Counted from the stretch's first letter, positions 36,166-45,384 are shown. The stretch: DNA of 64,000 nucleotides from CADEDV01 sp964596345 (GCA_964596345.1 CAZQSZ010000001.1:372001-436000), one strand, 5' to 3'. The notes: generated by a model from the sequence alone, not told the origin. Numbers and translations are program-made.

Positions 36166-36875
36166 ATATCGAACGTTACAATTAATGGAGTGTGATCACT
36201 TAAGTGGCTCCACATTTTATGACTCCCGACTTTTACATCAACCATTTTCTCTAATAAACTGACTGAGACAAAGCAATAGTCAATATGATAGGATTTGTCG
36301 GGGTGCCGGTACATGAATAAGGTATTCTTCTTCTCTTTTCCCTGTTGCTGCTTAAAAAAATGATGATAGCTGCTGTGAATATTTTTCTTTTCCAGTAAGG
36401 ATACAACAGCGGAGTGGTTACCCACACGCCGGGGTTTATCCCAGATTGTGTTGCTGTTAAAATCTCCGGCTAATACCGTTTGAGAGTTATTTAATAAATC
36501 TTCATAATAAGTAAGAGCTTTCCATATCTGCCCTACATACTGGAAGCCTTTATCCTGCGGGTTGTTGGCCCAAATTGCAAAAAGAGTAAAATCCATTTCT
36601 CCCCCGGTTACAGAAATGGGAATGATGTGTTTGAAGCCGGGCTCATAACTGGGATGGATCTTTAGTTGATAATTATTGTAGGAAAAAATGCCTATGCCCT
36701 TGTTCAAATTATCTCCAGACCAGATAATATCAGCTGGAAAAGGCCTCCCTTGACTAAATTTTAATTTATCGGGATGTTCACATTCAGGAATAATGAGTAT
36801 ATCCGGCTTGTATTTTAAGATATGACTGGCCTTCTTTCGAAAGGCCATATTGCAATTCCAGGTAATAATTTTCAA
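36162..36875 (-). CDS. Endonuclease/exonuclease/phosphatase family protein
   Basis: 237 residues. EEP-fold motifs: ITWNCNMAF, ILIIPECEHP (metal-binding Glu), LAGDFNSNTIWD, HIDYCFVS and LSDHTPLIV. No signal peptide. These phosphodiesterases cut DNA, RNA or phospholipids; the target here is not evident. It ends inside the recO stop region (4-bp convergent overlap). Confidence 0.9.
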   Translation of the reverse strand: MKIITWNCNMAFRKKASHILKYKPDILIIPECEHPDKLKFSQGRPFPADIIWSGDNLNKGIGIFSYNNYQLKIHPSYEPGFKHIIPISVTGGEMDFTLFAIWANNPQDKGFQYVGQIWKALTYYEDLLNNSQTVLAGDFNSNTIWDKPRRVGNHSAVVSLLEKKNIHSSYHHFFKQQQGKEKKNTLFMYRHPDKSYHIDYCFVSVSLLEKMVDVKVGSHKMWSHLSDHTPLIVTFDI

Positions 36876-36992
36876 AATGGCTTTGTCTTTAGGAATTAAA
36901 AATTATTGAATTATACCTGAAATACCCGTTTATGAATTAATAAGTCAATAGAAAACTACTTACTTCTTTTACCCAGATAACTTGATGGTCAA

Positions 36993-38171
36993 TCAGATAA
37001 TTTTGGTTGATGTTCCTGATGCAGGATTGTAGATGGTTAATCCTGCATTTTTTCCTTTGCTAAAACTTCCCAACTCCTCCTCCCAACCCAATGCGCTGGC
37101 ACCATTATAAGTTGCCCATTGCAGTACTGTTTCTAAAGGGATATGAGGAAGCTGTTGCCGGATAGCAGCTATCTCTTTGGCAATACTCAGTTGCCAGTTG
37201 CTGCTGTAACTGTCGGTACCCAACATCAGGTGACAATGATGTTTTATCAGCATATCAACCGGTGGCATCCTGTTCTCGATATACAAATTAGCATTGATAC
37301 AAAGACAGTACACTAATTTTAAACCGTTTGCCGCTGCATAGTCATTGGCCCAGATCACATCTTCTTCAGGCATATAACTGTTATGGATAAGAAAAATGGT
37401 TTGCCCGTTATTGAAATAAGGCAATACGGAACGGATGCTGCTCTTCCCGGTTATGGGAAACGGTGATTTATCAATCCCGAATATTTTAAACAGCTTCAGG
37501 TAATCGCCGCCACCGGTTTTGTACAGCTCATCTTCTGCCGGGTGTTCCTGGTTATGAATGGAAATGACCTGGCCTTTCGTGGCTTCATTAATAAGCTGAA
37601 AGGTTTTGGGGGAGATGCTGTACGGGGCATGAGGAACTATGGAAGTTCTGTGTTTGATGTTGGATGTTTGGAGTTTTGTTTCAAGTTCTCCTGCAACACT
37701 TTTATAGTGATTGAAATTTTCAAGGGCTTTTTCATCGGTAAAGCTGAGTACTTCCACAAAATTCTGCCAGCGGATCCTGCTTTTGCTTTTTACAGCCGCT
37801 GTATCAGCCATATTGCCAATATCACCTACGGCGACAATTCCATTCTCATACATTTCTTGTTCGGCTTTGATGATTGCTTCATCAATGATCTCCCGGGCAA
37901 AACCTCTTTTGGTAACCACGGAACATAAAAAATCGATCAGCCCTGTATACGGGGGGATCACATCTTTCAGATGACTGAGTTCAAGGTGGCAGTGAGCATT
38001 GATCAGTCCGGGTGTAAGAATGCCCTCCAGGTACTGAACGTCATCTCCTGCTTCTGATAGGGGAGTAATATCTTCAATAGTCCCGTCTTTCTTTACGATT
38101 ACAACCTTGTCATTGTCCAGGAAACGATGCCCGTCAAACAGCTGATCTGCCCTGAATTTTAAATATGCCAT
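36993..38171 (-). CDS. Amidohydrolase family protein (nucleoside/adenosine-deaminase-like subgroup)
   Basis: 392 residues from the ATG at 38171. Metal-dependent hydrolase pattern: GLINAHCHLELSHL (two metal His), VPHAPYSIS, SIHNQEHPAEDEL, LIHNSYM and the late GTDSYSSNWQLS with the metal Asp. This is the TRZ/ATZ/MTA-SAH deaminase branch, which also includes the 6-amino-6-deoxyfutalosine deaminase of menaquinone synthesis; other futalosine-pathway genes are not in the window, so that role is speculative. Divergent from prfA. Confidence 0.85.
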   Translation of the reverse strand: MAYLKFRADQLFDGHRFLDNDKVVIVKKDGTIEDITPLSEAGDDVQYLEGILTPGLINAHCHLELSHLKDVIPPYTGLIDFLCSVVTKRGFAREIIDEAIIKAEQEMYENGIVAVGDIGNMADTAAVKSKSRIRWQNFVEVLSFTDEKALENFNHYKSVAGELETKLQTSNIKHRTSIVPHAPYSISPKTFQLINEATKGQVISIHNQEHPAEDELYKTGGGDYLKLFKIFGIDKSPFPITGKSSIRSVLPYFNNGQTIFLIHNSYMPEEDVIWANDYAAANGLKLVYCLCINANLYIENRMPPVDMLIKHHCHLMLGTDSYSSNWQLSIAKEIAAIRQQLPHIPLETVLQWATYNGASALGWEEELGSFSKGKNAGLTIYNPASGTSTKII

Positions 38172-38229
38172 ATTGTAAAATTCACAAAAACAAACCCCAA
38201 ATCCCAAAACACAGCCCATATTTCTTTGC

Positions 38230-38237
38230 TACTTTTG
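38230..38237 (+). promoter_or_regulatory. -7 box for prfA
   Basis: TACTTTTG matches TAnnTTTG and predicts a leader of about 40 nt before the ATG at 38283. Confidence 0.5.
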
Positions 38238-38282
38238 CAATCTTTATAATTAGTGATTTAGTCACCCGGAATTTTATTAGTT

Positions 38283-39347
38283 ATGTTAGACAGGCTGGAA
38301 GCCATAAAAGCAAGATTTGACCAGTTGGGAGTAGCCCTCACCAATCCTGAGATCGTGGGCAATAACAAACGGTTCACAGAAACGAGCAAGGAATACCGCA
38401 GTTTGGAAAAGATTGTTCTAGCCTATAACGATTACAGGAAAGTACTGGACGATGTGGAATTTTATAAGCAGGCATTGAATGGTGATGATGAGGAAATGCG
38501 GGAGCTGGCCAAAATGGAAACCCCGGGGGTGGAAGAAAAAAAGGAACAACTGGAGGCCTATATCCGCCAGTTGCTGATACCAAAAGATCCGCAGGATGAA
38601 AAGAATGCGATACTGGAGATCCGTGCCGGAACAGGTGGTGATGAGGCCAGCCTTTTTGCAGGTAACCTGCTGCGGATGTATATGCGGTATTGTGAAAGAA
38701 GGGGCTGGAAGACGGCAATCCTTAGCGAAAATGAAGGAGCAGTGGGTGGTTATAAGGAAGTGCAACTGGAAGTAACAGGTGATGATGTGTATGGTACGCT
38801 GAAATTTGAGAGTGGCGTACACCGGGTGCAACGGGTTCCTGACACTGAAGCCAGCGGCCGGGTGCATACTTCTGCCGCAACAGTGGCAGTGATGCCGGAA
38901 GCAGAAGAAGTGGACTTCGAACTCAACCCGGCGGATGTGAAAATGGAAACGGCCCGTAGCGGTGGGGCTGGCGGGCAGAACGTAAATAAAGTAGAGACAA
39001 AAGTATTGCTGACGCATATTCCCACCGGGACCGTGGTGGTGTGCCAGACGGAACGGTCGCAGCTGGGCAACCGGGAAAAAGCGATGGGAATGCTCCGTAC
39101 AAAACTATACGAGGAGCAAGTGAGAAAACAGGAAGAAGAAATTTCCCGTCACCGGAAGAGTTTGGTGAGTACGGGTGACCGGAGTGCAAAGATCAGGACA
39201 TATAATTTTCCGCAGGGAAGGGTAACTGATCACCGCATCGGGTTAACGCTGTATAATCTTGATGATGTGCTCAATGGAAATATCCAGGAGCTGATCGAGG
39301 CGCTGCAGTTTGCTGAGAATTCGGAAAAACTAACCAAGCAGGGTTGA
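38283..39347 (+). CDS. prfA: Peptide chain release factor 1
   Basis: 354 residues. GGQ motif at 230-232 (SGGAGGQNVNKVE) for peptidyl-tRNA hydrolysis, and the codon-recognition motif PxT as P186-D-T188 within RVPDTEASGRVHTS, which distinguishes RF1 (UAA/UAG) from RF2. Full length. Monocistronic as far as visible. Confidence 0.97.
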   Translation: MLDRLEAIKARFDQLGVALTNPEIVGNNKRFTETSKEYRSLEKIVLAYNDYRKVLDDVEFYKQALNGDDEEMRELAKMETPGVEEKKEQLEAYIRQLLIPKDPQDEKNAILEIRAGTGGDEASLFAGNLLRMYMRYCERRGWKTAILSENEGAVGGYKEVQLEVTGDDVYGTLKFESGVHRVQRVPDTEASGRVHTSAATVAVMPEAEEVDFELNPADVKMETARSGGAGGQNVNKVETKVLLTHIPTGTVVVCQTERSQLGNREKAMGMLRTKLYEEQVRKQEEEISRHRKSLVSTGDRSAKIRTYNFPQGRVTDHRIGLTLYNLDDVLNGNIQELIEALQFAENSEKLTKQG

Positions 39348-39414
39348 GTTTTTTAAACAAAAGCATTGTTGGCCCCGGATAGTGTTACCTTTAAAGGAAT
39401 CAAAAACTAATTTT

Positions 39415-39969
39415 ATGTTCGATCAGTTATTAGACCTTGTCAAAAAACATGCAGGTGATGCTATTGTCAATAACCCTGCTATCCCCAATGAAAAGAACGA
39501 AGAAGCCATCAATGAAACGTCGGGCTCAATAGCAAGTGGCTTGCAGGGTATGTTATCACAGGGTGGGATTAAAGATGTATTAAAAATGTTTGGTGGCCAG
39601 GGAGGAAACAGTGCAGTGAGTAACGGGATCTCTGGTGGCCTGATCCAGAACCTGATGGATAAATTCGGGCTTGACCAGCAGCAAGCTGGTAATGTGGCCG
39701 GTAAGGTAGTGCCGGGTGTGCTGGATGAAATGGTAAAGAAAACCAACGACCCTGCTGATAAAAGCTTTGATATCCAGGGCATTTTTAACAGCCTGAGTGG
39801 CGGACAGACATCCGGTTTAAATATCCAGGGGTTGTTAAGTAAAGTGCAGGGAGGAAAGCTTGACCTTGATGGAGATGGTGATACTGATCTGCAAGATCTT
39901 ATGTCCGTAGTAAAAGGTGGAGGCGGTGGCGGATTGATGGATAAAGTGAAAGGATTATTTGGAGGATAA
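39415..39969 (+). CDS. DUF937 family protein with a calcium-loop-like motif
   Basis: 184 residues from the ATG at 39415, which fits the family start MFDQLLDLVKKH. DUF937-like pattern: repeated GL.GML/GGLIQNLMDKFGLDQQQAGNVAG helices. Near the C-terminus LDLDGDGDTDLQDLM resembles the DxDxDG loop of EF-hand and dockerin sites, followed by a glycine-rich tail. No signal peptide. Cytoplasmic role unknown. A terminator follows at 39997. Confidence 0.8.
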   Translation: MFDQLLDLVKKHAGDAIVNNPAIPNEKNEEAINETSGSIASGLQGMLSQGGIKDVLKMFGGQGGNSAVSNGISGGLIQNLMDKFGLDQQQAGNVAGKVVPGVLDEMVKKTNDPADKSFDIQGIFNSLSGGQTSGLNIQGLLSKVQGGKLDLDGDGDTDLQDLMSVVKGGGGGGLMDKVKGLFGG

Positions 39970-39996
39970 GCGGTTCATCAGCATGATAGTATTTAC

Positions 39997-40025
39997 AAGG
40001 CAGCCAAAAGCTGCCTTTCTTTTTA
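39997..40025 (+). terminator. Terminator after DUF937 gene
   Basis: Eight-bp stem AAGGCAGC / GCTGCCTT, five-base loop, then TCTTTTT. Confidence 0.85.
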
Positions 40026-40144
40026 TCGTCTAATTAGCTGGAATAAATTTTGGTCTGATTTGTGCACTATACCGGGTGATTGCATCATAAGCAGACAATC
40101 AGTTCTTTGTCAGATTACTGTCAGTTAGATGGGAGAACCAGCAT

Positions 40145-40371
40145 TAGTTTTGTATTCAAATTACGAAGCGGTTTTACGAACAGCTGTTAGAGGAGAAATA
40201 CTTAGAAAGGACCTTTAAACTTTCATTAACAGCAAACATCATACTAATGGCAGTAAATTTGCGTTATAGATATCAAAGAAGATTATTTGAACTCATTATA
40301 AAGTCAGTCAATTTTCTCATAAGCAGTTAGTTTTGGTTGCGACCCCTGTTTCTACAGGGGTCTATTTTTTT
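40145..40371 (+). ncRNA. Candidate small transcript (RNA or peptide-coding) in a 390-bp gap
   Basis: Between the terminator at 39997 and VanZ no conventional gene is seen, yet a -7 box TAGTTTTG (40145-40152) and a strong terminator (40341-40371) frame about 210 nt. Two tiny ATG-started frames lie here: 40129-40218 (29 codons, starting before the predicted transcript) and 40247-40330 (27 codons, basic, MAVNLRYRYQRRLFELIIKS). Parts of the two ends can pair (AGCTGTT near 40181-40187 with AAGCAGTT at 40321-40328; GAGAAA with TTTCTC), which would also suit a structured RNA such as a 6S-like RNA. Which reading is right cannot be decided from sequence. Confidence 0.35.
40341..40371 (+). terminator. 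Terminator of the orphan transcription unit
   Basis: Eight-bp stem GACCCCTG / CAGGGGTC (40341-40348, 40355-40362), six-base loop, then TATTTTTTT. It points along the plus strand, where no conventional gene precedes it; its end overlaps the VanZ stop on the other strand. Confidence 0.85.
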
Positions 40372-40784
40372 ATATACCTCTTCCTGCTGTAGAGAAAGCC
40401 GATTATACAACCGGCTCCGTCTGCAATAATATCCCCCACATCAAAAGAACGGTTAGGAATAAAATTTTGCTGAACAAACTCCATCGCAATTCCATAAACC
40501 AGCCAAAGAATAGCAAAGAGCAAAAACGCTTTCTTTAATTGTGCTGTAGTCGTATAAATTCTGAGAGAGGCCCAGCACCATAATACTACCATAACAGCGA
40601 ATAGGAAAGCATGTATCCATTTGTCCGGTGCTATATTATCGAACCATGTTTCTTGGGGTAAGGAAGAACCGGGTAAAACGAGCAGGACTGTAGTAACAGC
40701 TGACCAGGCTATGGCTGGTATAAAGGAAGGCTTGATTTTTTTCAAGAAGAATTTTTTGCAATGATAAACGAAGTTTGCCTGCAA
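40362..40784 (-). CDS. VanZ-like family membrane protein
   Basis: Up to 140 residues. No ATG precedes the conserved part; TTG at 40784 or TTG at 40745 (giving KKIKPSFIPAIAWSA) are the choices. Four hydrophobic helices and the VanZ-like pattern PDKWIHAFLFAVMV, then LWLVYGIAMEFVQQNFIPNRSFDVGDIIADGAGCIIGFL. Family members are small inner membrane proteins; VanZ itself gives low-level teicoplanin resistance, but distant homologues like this one have no known function. Confidence 0.85.
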   Translation of the reverse strand: MQANFVYHCKKFFLKKIKPSFIPAIAWSAVTTVLLVLPGSSLPQETWFDNIAPDKWIHAFLFAVMVVLWCWASLRIYTTTAQLKKAFLLFAILWLVYGIAMEFVQQNFIPNRSFDVGDIIADGAGCIIGFLYSRKRYIKK

Positions 40785-40791
40785 AAGAATA

Positions 40792-40811
40792 AGGGCCCCG
40801 AAAGGGGCCCT
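40792..40811 (-). terminator. Terminator after the sigma/anti-sigma pair
   Basis: Eight-bp GC-rich stem AGGGCCCC / GGGGCCCT with a GAAA/TTTC loop; on the minus strand it is followed by TTATTCTTTT. Confidence 0.65.
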
Positions 40812-40907
40812 CGTTTAACCAACTATAGAACCAAAACTACTATAGCCATATAGTAAATAGATATACGGTATAGCCTGGTATCCAGATTGTAAAAAGGAAG
40901 AATAAAA

Positions 40908-41672
40908 CTACAGGTTACCCATGACGATCATATCACCTTCAGGCGTGGGGTTACCACCTTTCTTTTCCAGGGTGATTGCGAAAGCCTGTGCATTTTGTGT
41001 ATTCTTTGCTTTCAGCAGGAGCCGGTCCTGCTTAATAAAATGTTCATTGGCGATAACACCCAGGTCAATCGGCTGGCCGTCCATCAAGGCCCAGAGCTGG
41101 TATTGTTTATCGGAAGCAGGCACCGGTAAGTTATTGATCAGGAGATAGGCGTCTTTCGAAGTAGTATCCCAGTAAACAGTAGCAAAAGCTTTAGGTGCGG
41201 CGGGGGTTCCTTTCATAGCAGCCATTTTGATTGCCGGGTTTTGGCTGATCATCTTCAGGTCTTTTTCCATATCACCCAGTTTAGCTACTGTTCCTTCATA
41301 CTCACGTTGTAACCGGCTGTTCTTATTCGTGAGTGTAATATTCCAGTAAATACTGCCGGCTAATAAAATAACACAGGCTGCTGCCGCATATTTCAGCCAG
41401 TTCAGGTTTCTTACAGGAACAGGTTCCTGCATGGTAACCAGCTTGCCTTCTGTTTTTAGCTCATTAAAAATAGCCTGCTTCAGGGCTGAAGGCGGGGCAA
41501 TAGCTCCTTCCAGGGCCTGCTTTTCCAGCGCCAGTTCAAAATTTGTTCTGGCCTGCAAAACTTCCGGGTGGCGGAGACACATGTTTTCAAACTCGACTCT
41601 TTCTTCCGCAGAAGCAAGGCCGAGCACATAGCTTTCGACTATTCCGGATGATATGTATTCTTGTACGTTCAC
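40908..41672 (-). CDS. Anti-sigma factor (RskA-like)
   Basis: 254 residues with a GTG start 1 bp after the sigma gene stop. N-terminal cytoplasmic zinc-less anti-sigma helices (YISSGIVESYVLGLASAEERVEFENMCLRHPEV), a single membrane helix at about 91-111, then an extracytoplasmic RskA/anti-sigma-K domain (AFATVYWDTTSKDAYLLINNLP, QYQLWALMDGQPIDLGVI). It should hold the neighbouring ECF sigma factor at the membrane until an envelope signal releases it. Confidence 0.92.
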   Translation of the reverse strand: MNVQEYISSGIVESYVLGLASAEERVEFENMCLRHPEVLQARTNFELALEKQALEGAIAPPSALKQAIFNELKTEGKLVTMQEPVPVRNLNWLKYAAAACVILLAGSIYWNITLTNKNSRLQREYEGTVAKLGDMEKDLKMISQNPAIKMAAMKGTPAAPKAFATVYWDTTSKDAYLLINNLPVPASDKQYQLWALMDGQPIDLGVIANEHFIKQDRLLLKAKNTQNAQAFAITLEKKGGNPTPEGDMIVMGNL

Positions 41673-41673
41673 G

Positions 41674-42216
41674 TCAGGCTTGTATCATTGTTCTCAATAG
41701 GGTTAAGGCACTTCTGATTCTTGTTTTTACTGTTCCTAAGGGTATGTCGAGTGATTTTGAAATTTCCTCGTGGGTAAACCCCTGGAAATAGGATAACTCA
41801 ACCAATATCTTTTGTTCGTCTTTTAATTTATTCACCATTTTTCTTAATCCATAATCATCAGTCTGCATGCTAACAGAAGGACTGATACCGGTTACATCAT
41901 CGGGCATGGATATATTCTTCATACTGTCCTGGTAGCCTTTCGATCTCAGTTTGTCAATCGCTGCATTCCGGGCCACATTCAGCATCCACGTAAACAGGCG
42001 GCCCTTTGTAGCATCATAGCTGCTGATCTTTCTCCAGATGTTCAGGAAAACCTCCTGCAGCACATCACTGGCAATCTCTTTATCCGGAACGATCTGGTTG
42101 ATGATGCCGAATAAGGCTCCTGAATAATTATCATACAGGTAGCTGAAAGCCTGTTGATTTTGCTCCTGCAGCAAAGCAACGAGCTCAACTTCGCTATATG
42201 TTGGTTTTAAATTCAA
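41674..42216 (-). CDS. ECF-type RNA polymerase sigma factor
   Basis: About 180 residues if started at the TTG at 42216 (NLKPTYSEVELVALLQ); a TTG at 42252 is also open and no ATG is available. Region 2: NQQAFSYLYDNYSGALFGI and ASDVLQEVFLNIWRKI, then FTWMLNVARNAAIDKLRSKG; region 4: LVELSYFQGFTHEEISKSLDIPLGTVKTRIRSAL. Directs polymerase to a small regulon under control of the anti-sigma factor encoded next. Targets are unknown. Confidence 0.93.
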   Translation of the reverse strand: MNLKPTYSEVELVALLQEQNQQAFSYLYDNYSGALFGIINQIVPDKEIASDVLQEVFLNIWRKISSYDATKGRLFTWMLNVARNAAIDKLRSKGYQDSMKNISMPDDVTGISPSVSMQTDDYGLRKMVNKLKDEQKILVELSYFQGFTHEEISKSLDIPLGTVKTRIRSALTLLRTMIQA

Positions 42217-42292
42217 TGGTTGGTTAAGATACAAAAAAAGCGAACTTATCAACTAAGTCGCTTTCATATACGATAAATGTTTTTGTCCGGAT

Positions 42293-42670
42293 TTAGCTGA
42301 CCACTGCTTCATAACCAGCCGCATCCAGCAAAGTGTCCACATCGGCCGGGTTATTTACGGTCATTTTGATCATCCAGCCGGCATTGTAGGGGTCATTGTT
42401 CACCAGTTCGGGTGCACTACCCAGGGCAGCGTTCAGTTCAGTAATTGTTCCTGCCACAGGCAGGTACAGGTCAGATACCGTTTTTACTGCTTCCACAGTC
42501 CCAAATACAGCACCGGCTTCCAATGGCTTACCGATTGTTTCAACTTCCACATATACAATATCGCCGAGCTCTCTTTGTGCAAAATCGGTGATGCCGATGG
42601 TGGCTACATTGCCTTCGAGGCTGATCCATTCATGGTCTTTAGTGTAGCGAAGATTTGATGGAAAATTCAT
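42293..42670 (-). CDS. gcvH: Glycine cleavage system H protein
   Basis: 125 residues, full length. The lipoyl-lysine is K63 in GTVEAVKTVSDLYLPVAG; other family blocks are YTKDHEWISLEG and VNNDPYNAGWMIKM. It carries the aminomethyl intermediate between the P, T and L proteins of glycine cleavage. gcvP and gcvT are not adjacent. Confidence 0.97.
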   Translation of the reverse strand: MNFPSNLRYTKDHEWISLEGNVATIGITDFAQRELGDIVYVEVETIGKPLEAGAVFGTVEAVKTVSDLYLPVAGTITELNAALGSAPELVNNDPYNAGWMIKMTVNNPADVDTLLDAAGYEAVVS

Positions 42671-42825
42671 ACTGAACGTTTTAGAGTTGCAAATATGAGC
42701 AAAACAGGCAGAGAAAAGATAAATCAGCCCCTTTTTTTTCGCAGTTCGCCGGAAATTAGATGCCGTTCATGACCTTATTCGCACCATTTGTCGGGAAGGC
42801 CTTTTACAATGGCATGACACAGAGG

Positions 42826-42833
42826 TATCTTTG
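42826..42833 (+). promoter_or_regulatory. -7 box for TonB receptor gene
   Basis: TATCTTTG matches TAnnTTTG; predicts a leader of about 23 nt. Confidence 0.45.
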
Positions 42834-42862
42834 ACCACCTTATCAAAAAAGAGGAACATGTT

Positions 42863-45328
42863 ATGAGAAAGCTATTTACTTTATTTTTCAGTTTCACCCT
42901 ATTGACTGCTGTAACACAGGCCCAGAAAATATCAGGTCTTGTGAAAGACCAGGAAGGAAAGGGTCTTGACAAATCAACGGTCTCCTTATTAAGAGCCAAA
43001 GATTCATCCGTAATCAAACTGGCTGTTACAACCGATAACGGACGGTTTTCATTTACGGCTGAGGCCGGTAAATACCTGGTTAGTGCCAGTCATGTTGGCT
43101 ATCAACCCACACTTTCCGGCGTTTTTGAATTGTCTGGTGCCGGAGAAGTGACGGTCCCCGAGCTGTCTTTGGCAAAAGCTGCCGGCAACCTGCAAAATGT
43201 GACCGTTACTTCACAAAAACCCATGATAGAAGTGCGGGCTGATAAAACAATCCTGAATGTGGAAGGAACGATCAATGCCGTGGGTAATGATGCCCTGGAA
43301 TTATTGCGCAGAAGCCCCAGTGTGATGGTTGACAAGGATGATAATATCAGCCTGGCGGGTAAAAATGGTGTACAGGTTTTTATTGATGGCAAACCTTCAC
43401 CTTTATCTGGTTCAGATCTTTCAAATTATTTAAAGAGCCTTCAATCTGCCCAGATCGAGGCGATCGAGATCATTACCAATCCTTCTGCCAAATATGAAGC
43501 AGCTGGTAATGCCGGTATCATCAATATCAAACTGAAGAAAAATAAAACGTTTGGTACTAATGGTTCGGTGAATCTCGGCTACGTACAGGGGACCTATCCA
43601 AAATACAACGGCGGATTAAACCTGAACCACCGGAATAAGAACATCAACATATTTGGTACGTATAATTATAACAATGCCAGATACCTGATGTCTATGAATA
43701 TGAACAGGACACAATTTGATACTTTGTTCAAGCAGGAAAACAAAATGCGGTTTGAGAATAATACACATGGGTTCAAAGCCGGGCTGGATTATTTTATCAA
43801 TAACAAAAGTACCATCGGTGCAGTGGTGAACGGTAACCTGGCCAACAATGATTTCAATACCGCGGGCCCGATGTATTTTATTTATCAGCCCACCAACCAA
43901 ACCGACCGTATCCTGAAAGCAACGAACAATAACGATATGAAAAGGGATAACCTGAACACCAACCTTAATTATCGTTATGCAGTAACGGGTGGTGCCGAAC
44001 TGAATATAGATGCTGACTATGGTTTCTTTAAGATCCGCTCTAACCAGTACCAGCCGAATTTCTACTACCAGCCCGATGGCACAACGGAGATCAGCAGGAC
44101 GATCTATAATATGATTGCACCTACTGATATTGACCTGTTCTCATTTAAAACAGATTATGAGCAGAATTACAAAGGTGGCAGACTGAGCCTGGGCGGCAAG
44201 ATCGGTATTGTGAATACAGATAATGATTTCCAGCGCTATGATGTATACAATTCTGGAAAAGTGCTGGATACACTGAAGAGCAACCGCTTTAAGTACAAGG
44301 AGAATATCAATGCGCTGTATGTGAATTATAACAAGCAATTGAAAAAAGGAATGATGATCCAGGTGGGTGTGAGAGCTGAAAATACACACTCAAGAGGAAC
44401 TTCTACGGGTTTCCAGAAAAAGAATAATGTAATGCTGCCTTATGATTCCACTTTCAAAAGAGATTATACAGACCTGTTTCCAAGTGCAGCCATAACCTTC
44501 AATAAAAACCCGATGAAGCAATGGACGATCTCCTACAGCCGTCGTATTGACCGCCCGGCTTACCAGGATCTGAATCCATTCGAATTCAAACTGAATGAGT
44601 ACACTTACATGAAAGGTAATACTTTGCTGCGACCACAGTATACTAACAGTTTTGATGTGACACATATCTACAAGTACAGGTTAACAACAAAACTGACCTA
44701 CAGTCATGTAAAAGATATCTTTGCCCAGATACCTGATACCATCGACAAAACAAAAGGTTTTATGACGAAGAAAAACCTGGCCAAACAGGATGTGATTGCA
44801 TTGAATATCAGTTACCCCTTCCAGTATAAATGGTACAGTTTCTTTGCCTCACTGAACACCAACTATTCTAAGTATGTTGCTGACTTCGGTGGTGGTGACC
44901 GTAAAGTAGATCAGTCTGTTTTCTCACTGACCTATTTTATGCAAAACAGCTTTAACCTTGGCAAAGGATGGACGGGAGAATTAAGTGCATTGTATATCTC
45001 ACCATCTGTTTGGCAGGGACTGATCCGATCTGAAGCGATGGGAACGGTAGATGTGGGATTACAAAAGATCATCTTCAAAGGAAAAGGGAATGTGAAAGTG
45101 GCGGTAAGTGATATATTCCAGACGATGAAATGGGGCGGATACACCGATTTTGCCGGAGCCTACAGCCGCTTTAACGGGCAGGGCGAGATGCCGCAATTCA
45201 AACTGAATTTCAGCTACCGTTTCGGTAACAGCCAGGTGAAAGCAGCCCGCCAGCGTAAATCAGCTATTGACGATGAAAAGAAAAGAGCAGAAGGTGGCGG
45301 ACAACAGGGAGGTATCGGCGGACAATAA
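42863..45328 (+). CDS. Outer membrane beta-barrel TonB-dependent receptor family protein
   Basis: 821 residues; signal peptide to about residue 20. Carboxypeptidase-regulatory-like domain (KISGLVKDQEGKGLDKSTVSLLRAKDSS), plug with ADKTILNVEG, VMVDKDDNISLAGKNGVQVFIDGKPSPL and the EIITNPSAKYEAAGNAGIINIKLKK signature, then a barrel of the OMP_b-brl_3 type (ISYSRRIDRPAYQDLNPFEF). This class is common in Bacteroidota and lacks a SusD partner. Ligand unknown. Ends in a Gly/Gln-rich tail rather than an aromatic residue. Confidence 0.93.
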   Translation: MRKLFTLFFSFTLLTAVTQAQKISGLVKDQEGKGLDKSTVSLLRAKDSSVIKLAVTTDNGRFSFTAEAGKYLVSASHVGYQPTLSGVFELSGAGEVTVPELSLAKAAGNLQNVTVTSQKPMIEVRADKTILNVEGTINAVGNDALELLRRSPSVMVDKDDNISLAGKNGVQVFIDGKPSPLSGSDLSNYLKSLQSAQIEAIEIITNPSAKYEAAGNAGIINIKLKKNKTFGTNGSVNLGYVQGTYPKYNGGLNLNHRNKNINIFGTYNYNNARYLMSMNMNRTQFDTLFKQENKMRFENNTHGFKAGLDYFINNKSTIGAVVNGNLANNDFNTAGPMYFIYQPTNQTDRILKATNNNDMKRDNLNTNLNYRYAVTGGAELNIDADYGFFKIRSNQYQPNFYYQPDGTTEISRTIYNMIAPTDIDLFSFKTDYEQNYKGGRLSLGGKIGIVNTDNDFQRYDVYNSGKVLDTLKSNRFKYKENINALYVNYNKQLKKGMMIQVGVRAENTHSRGTSTGFQKKNNVMLPYDSTFKRDYTDLFPSAAITFNKNPMKQWTISYSRRIDRPAYQDLNPFEFKLNEYTYMKGNTLLRPQYTNSFDVTHIYKYRLTTKLTYSHVKDIFAQIPDTIDKTKGFMTKKNLAKQDVIALNISYPFQYKWYSFFASLNTNYSKYVADFGGGDRKVDQSVFSLTYFMQNSFNLGKGWTGELSALYISPSVWQGLIRSEAMGTVDVGLQKIIFKGKGNVKVAVSDIFQTMKWGGYTDFAGAYSRFNGQGEMPQFKLNFSYRFGNSQVKAARQRKSAIDDEKKRAEGGGQQGGIGGQ

Positions 45329-45345
45329 TTGAAATAGGTTATCAT

Positions 45346-45382
45346 AATAAAAAAGTGCCGCTGTTAACGGCACTTTTTTATT
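45346..45382. terminator. Bidirectional terminator between TonB receptor and cyclophilin genes
   Basis: Perfect 15-bp stem (45346-45360 with 45368-45382), seven-base loop and A/T tracts on both sides. Confidence 0.92.
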
Positions 45383-45384
45383 TA

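Noticed and set aside
36993..38171. Assignment as the futalosine-pathway deaminase
   Set aside because: The metal-site pattern allows it, but no other pathway gene is here to support it, so only the general family is called.
40362..40784. VanZ-like protein as a glycopeptide-resistance gene
   Set aside because: Only the loose family fold is shared; no van gene cluster is nearby.
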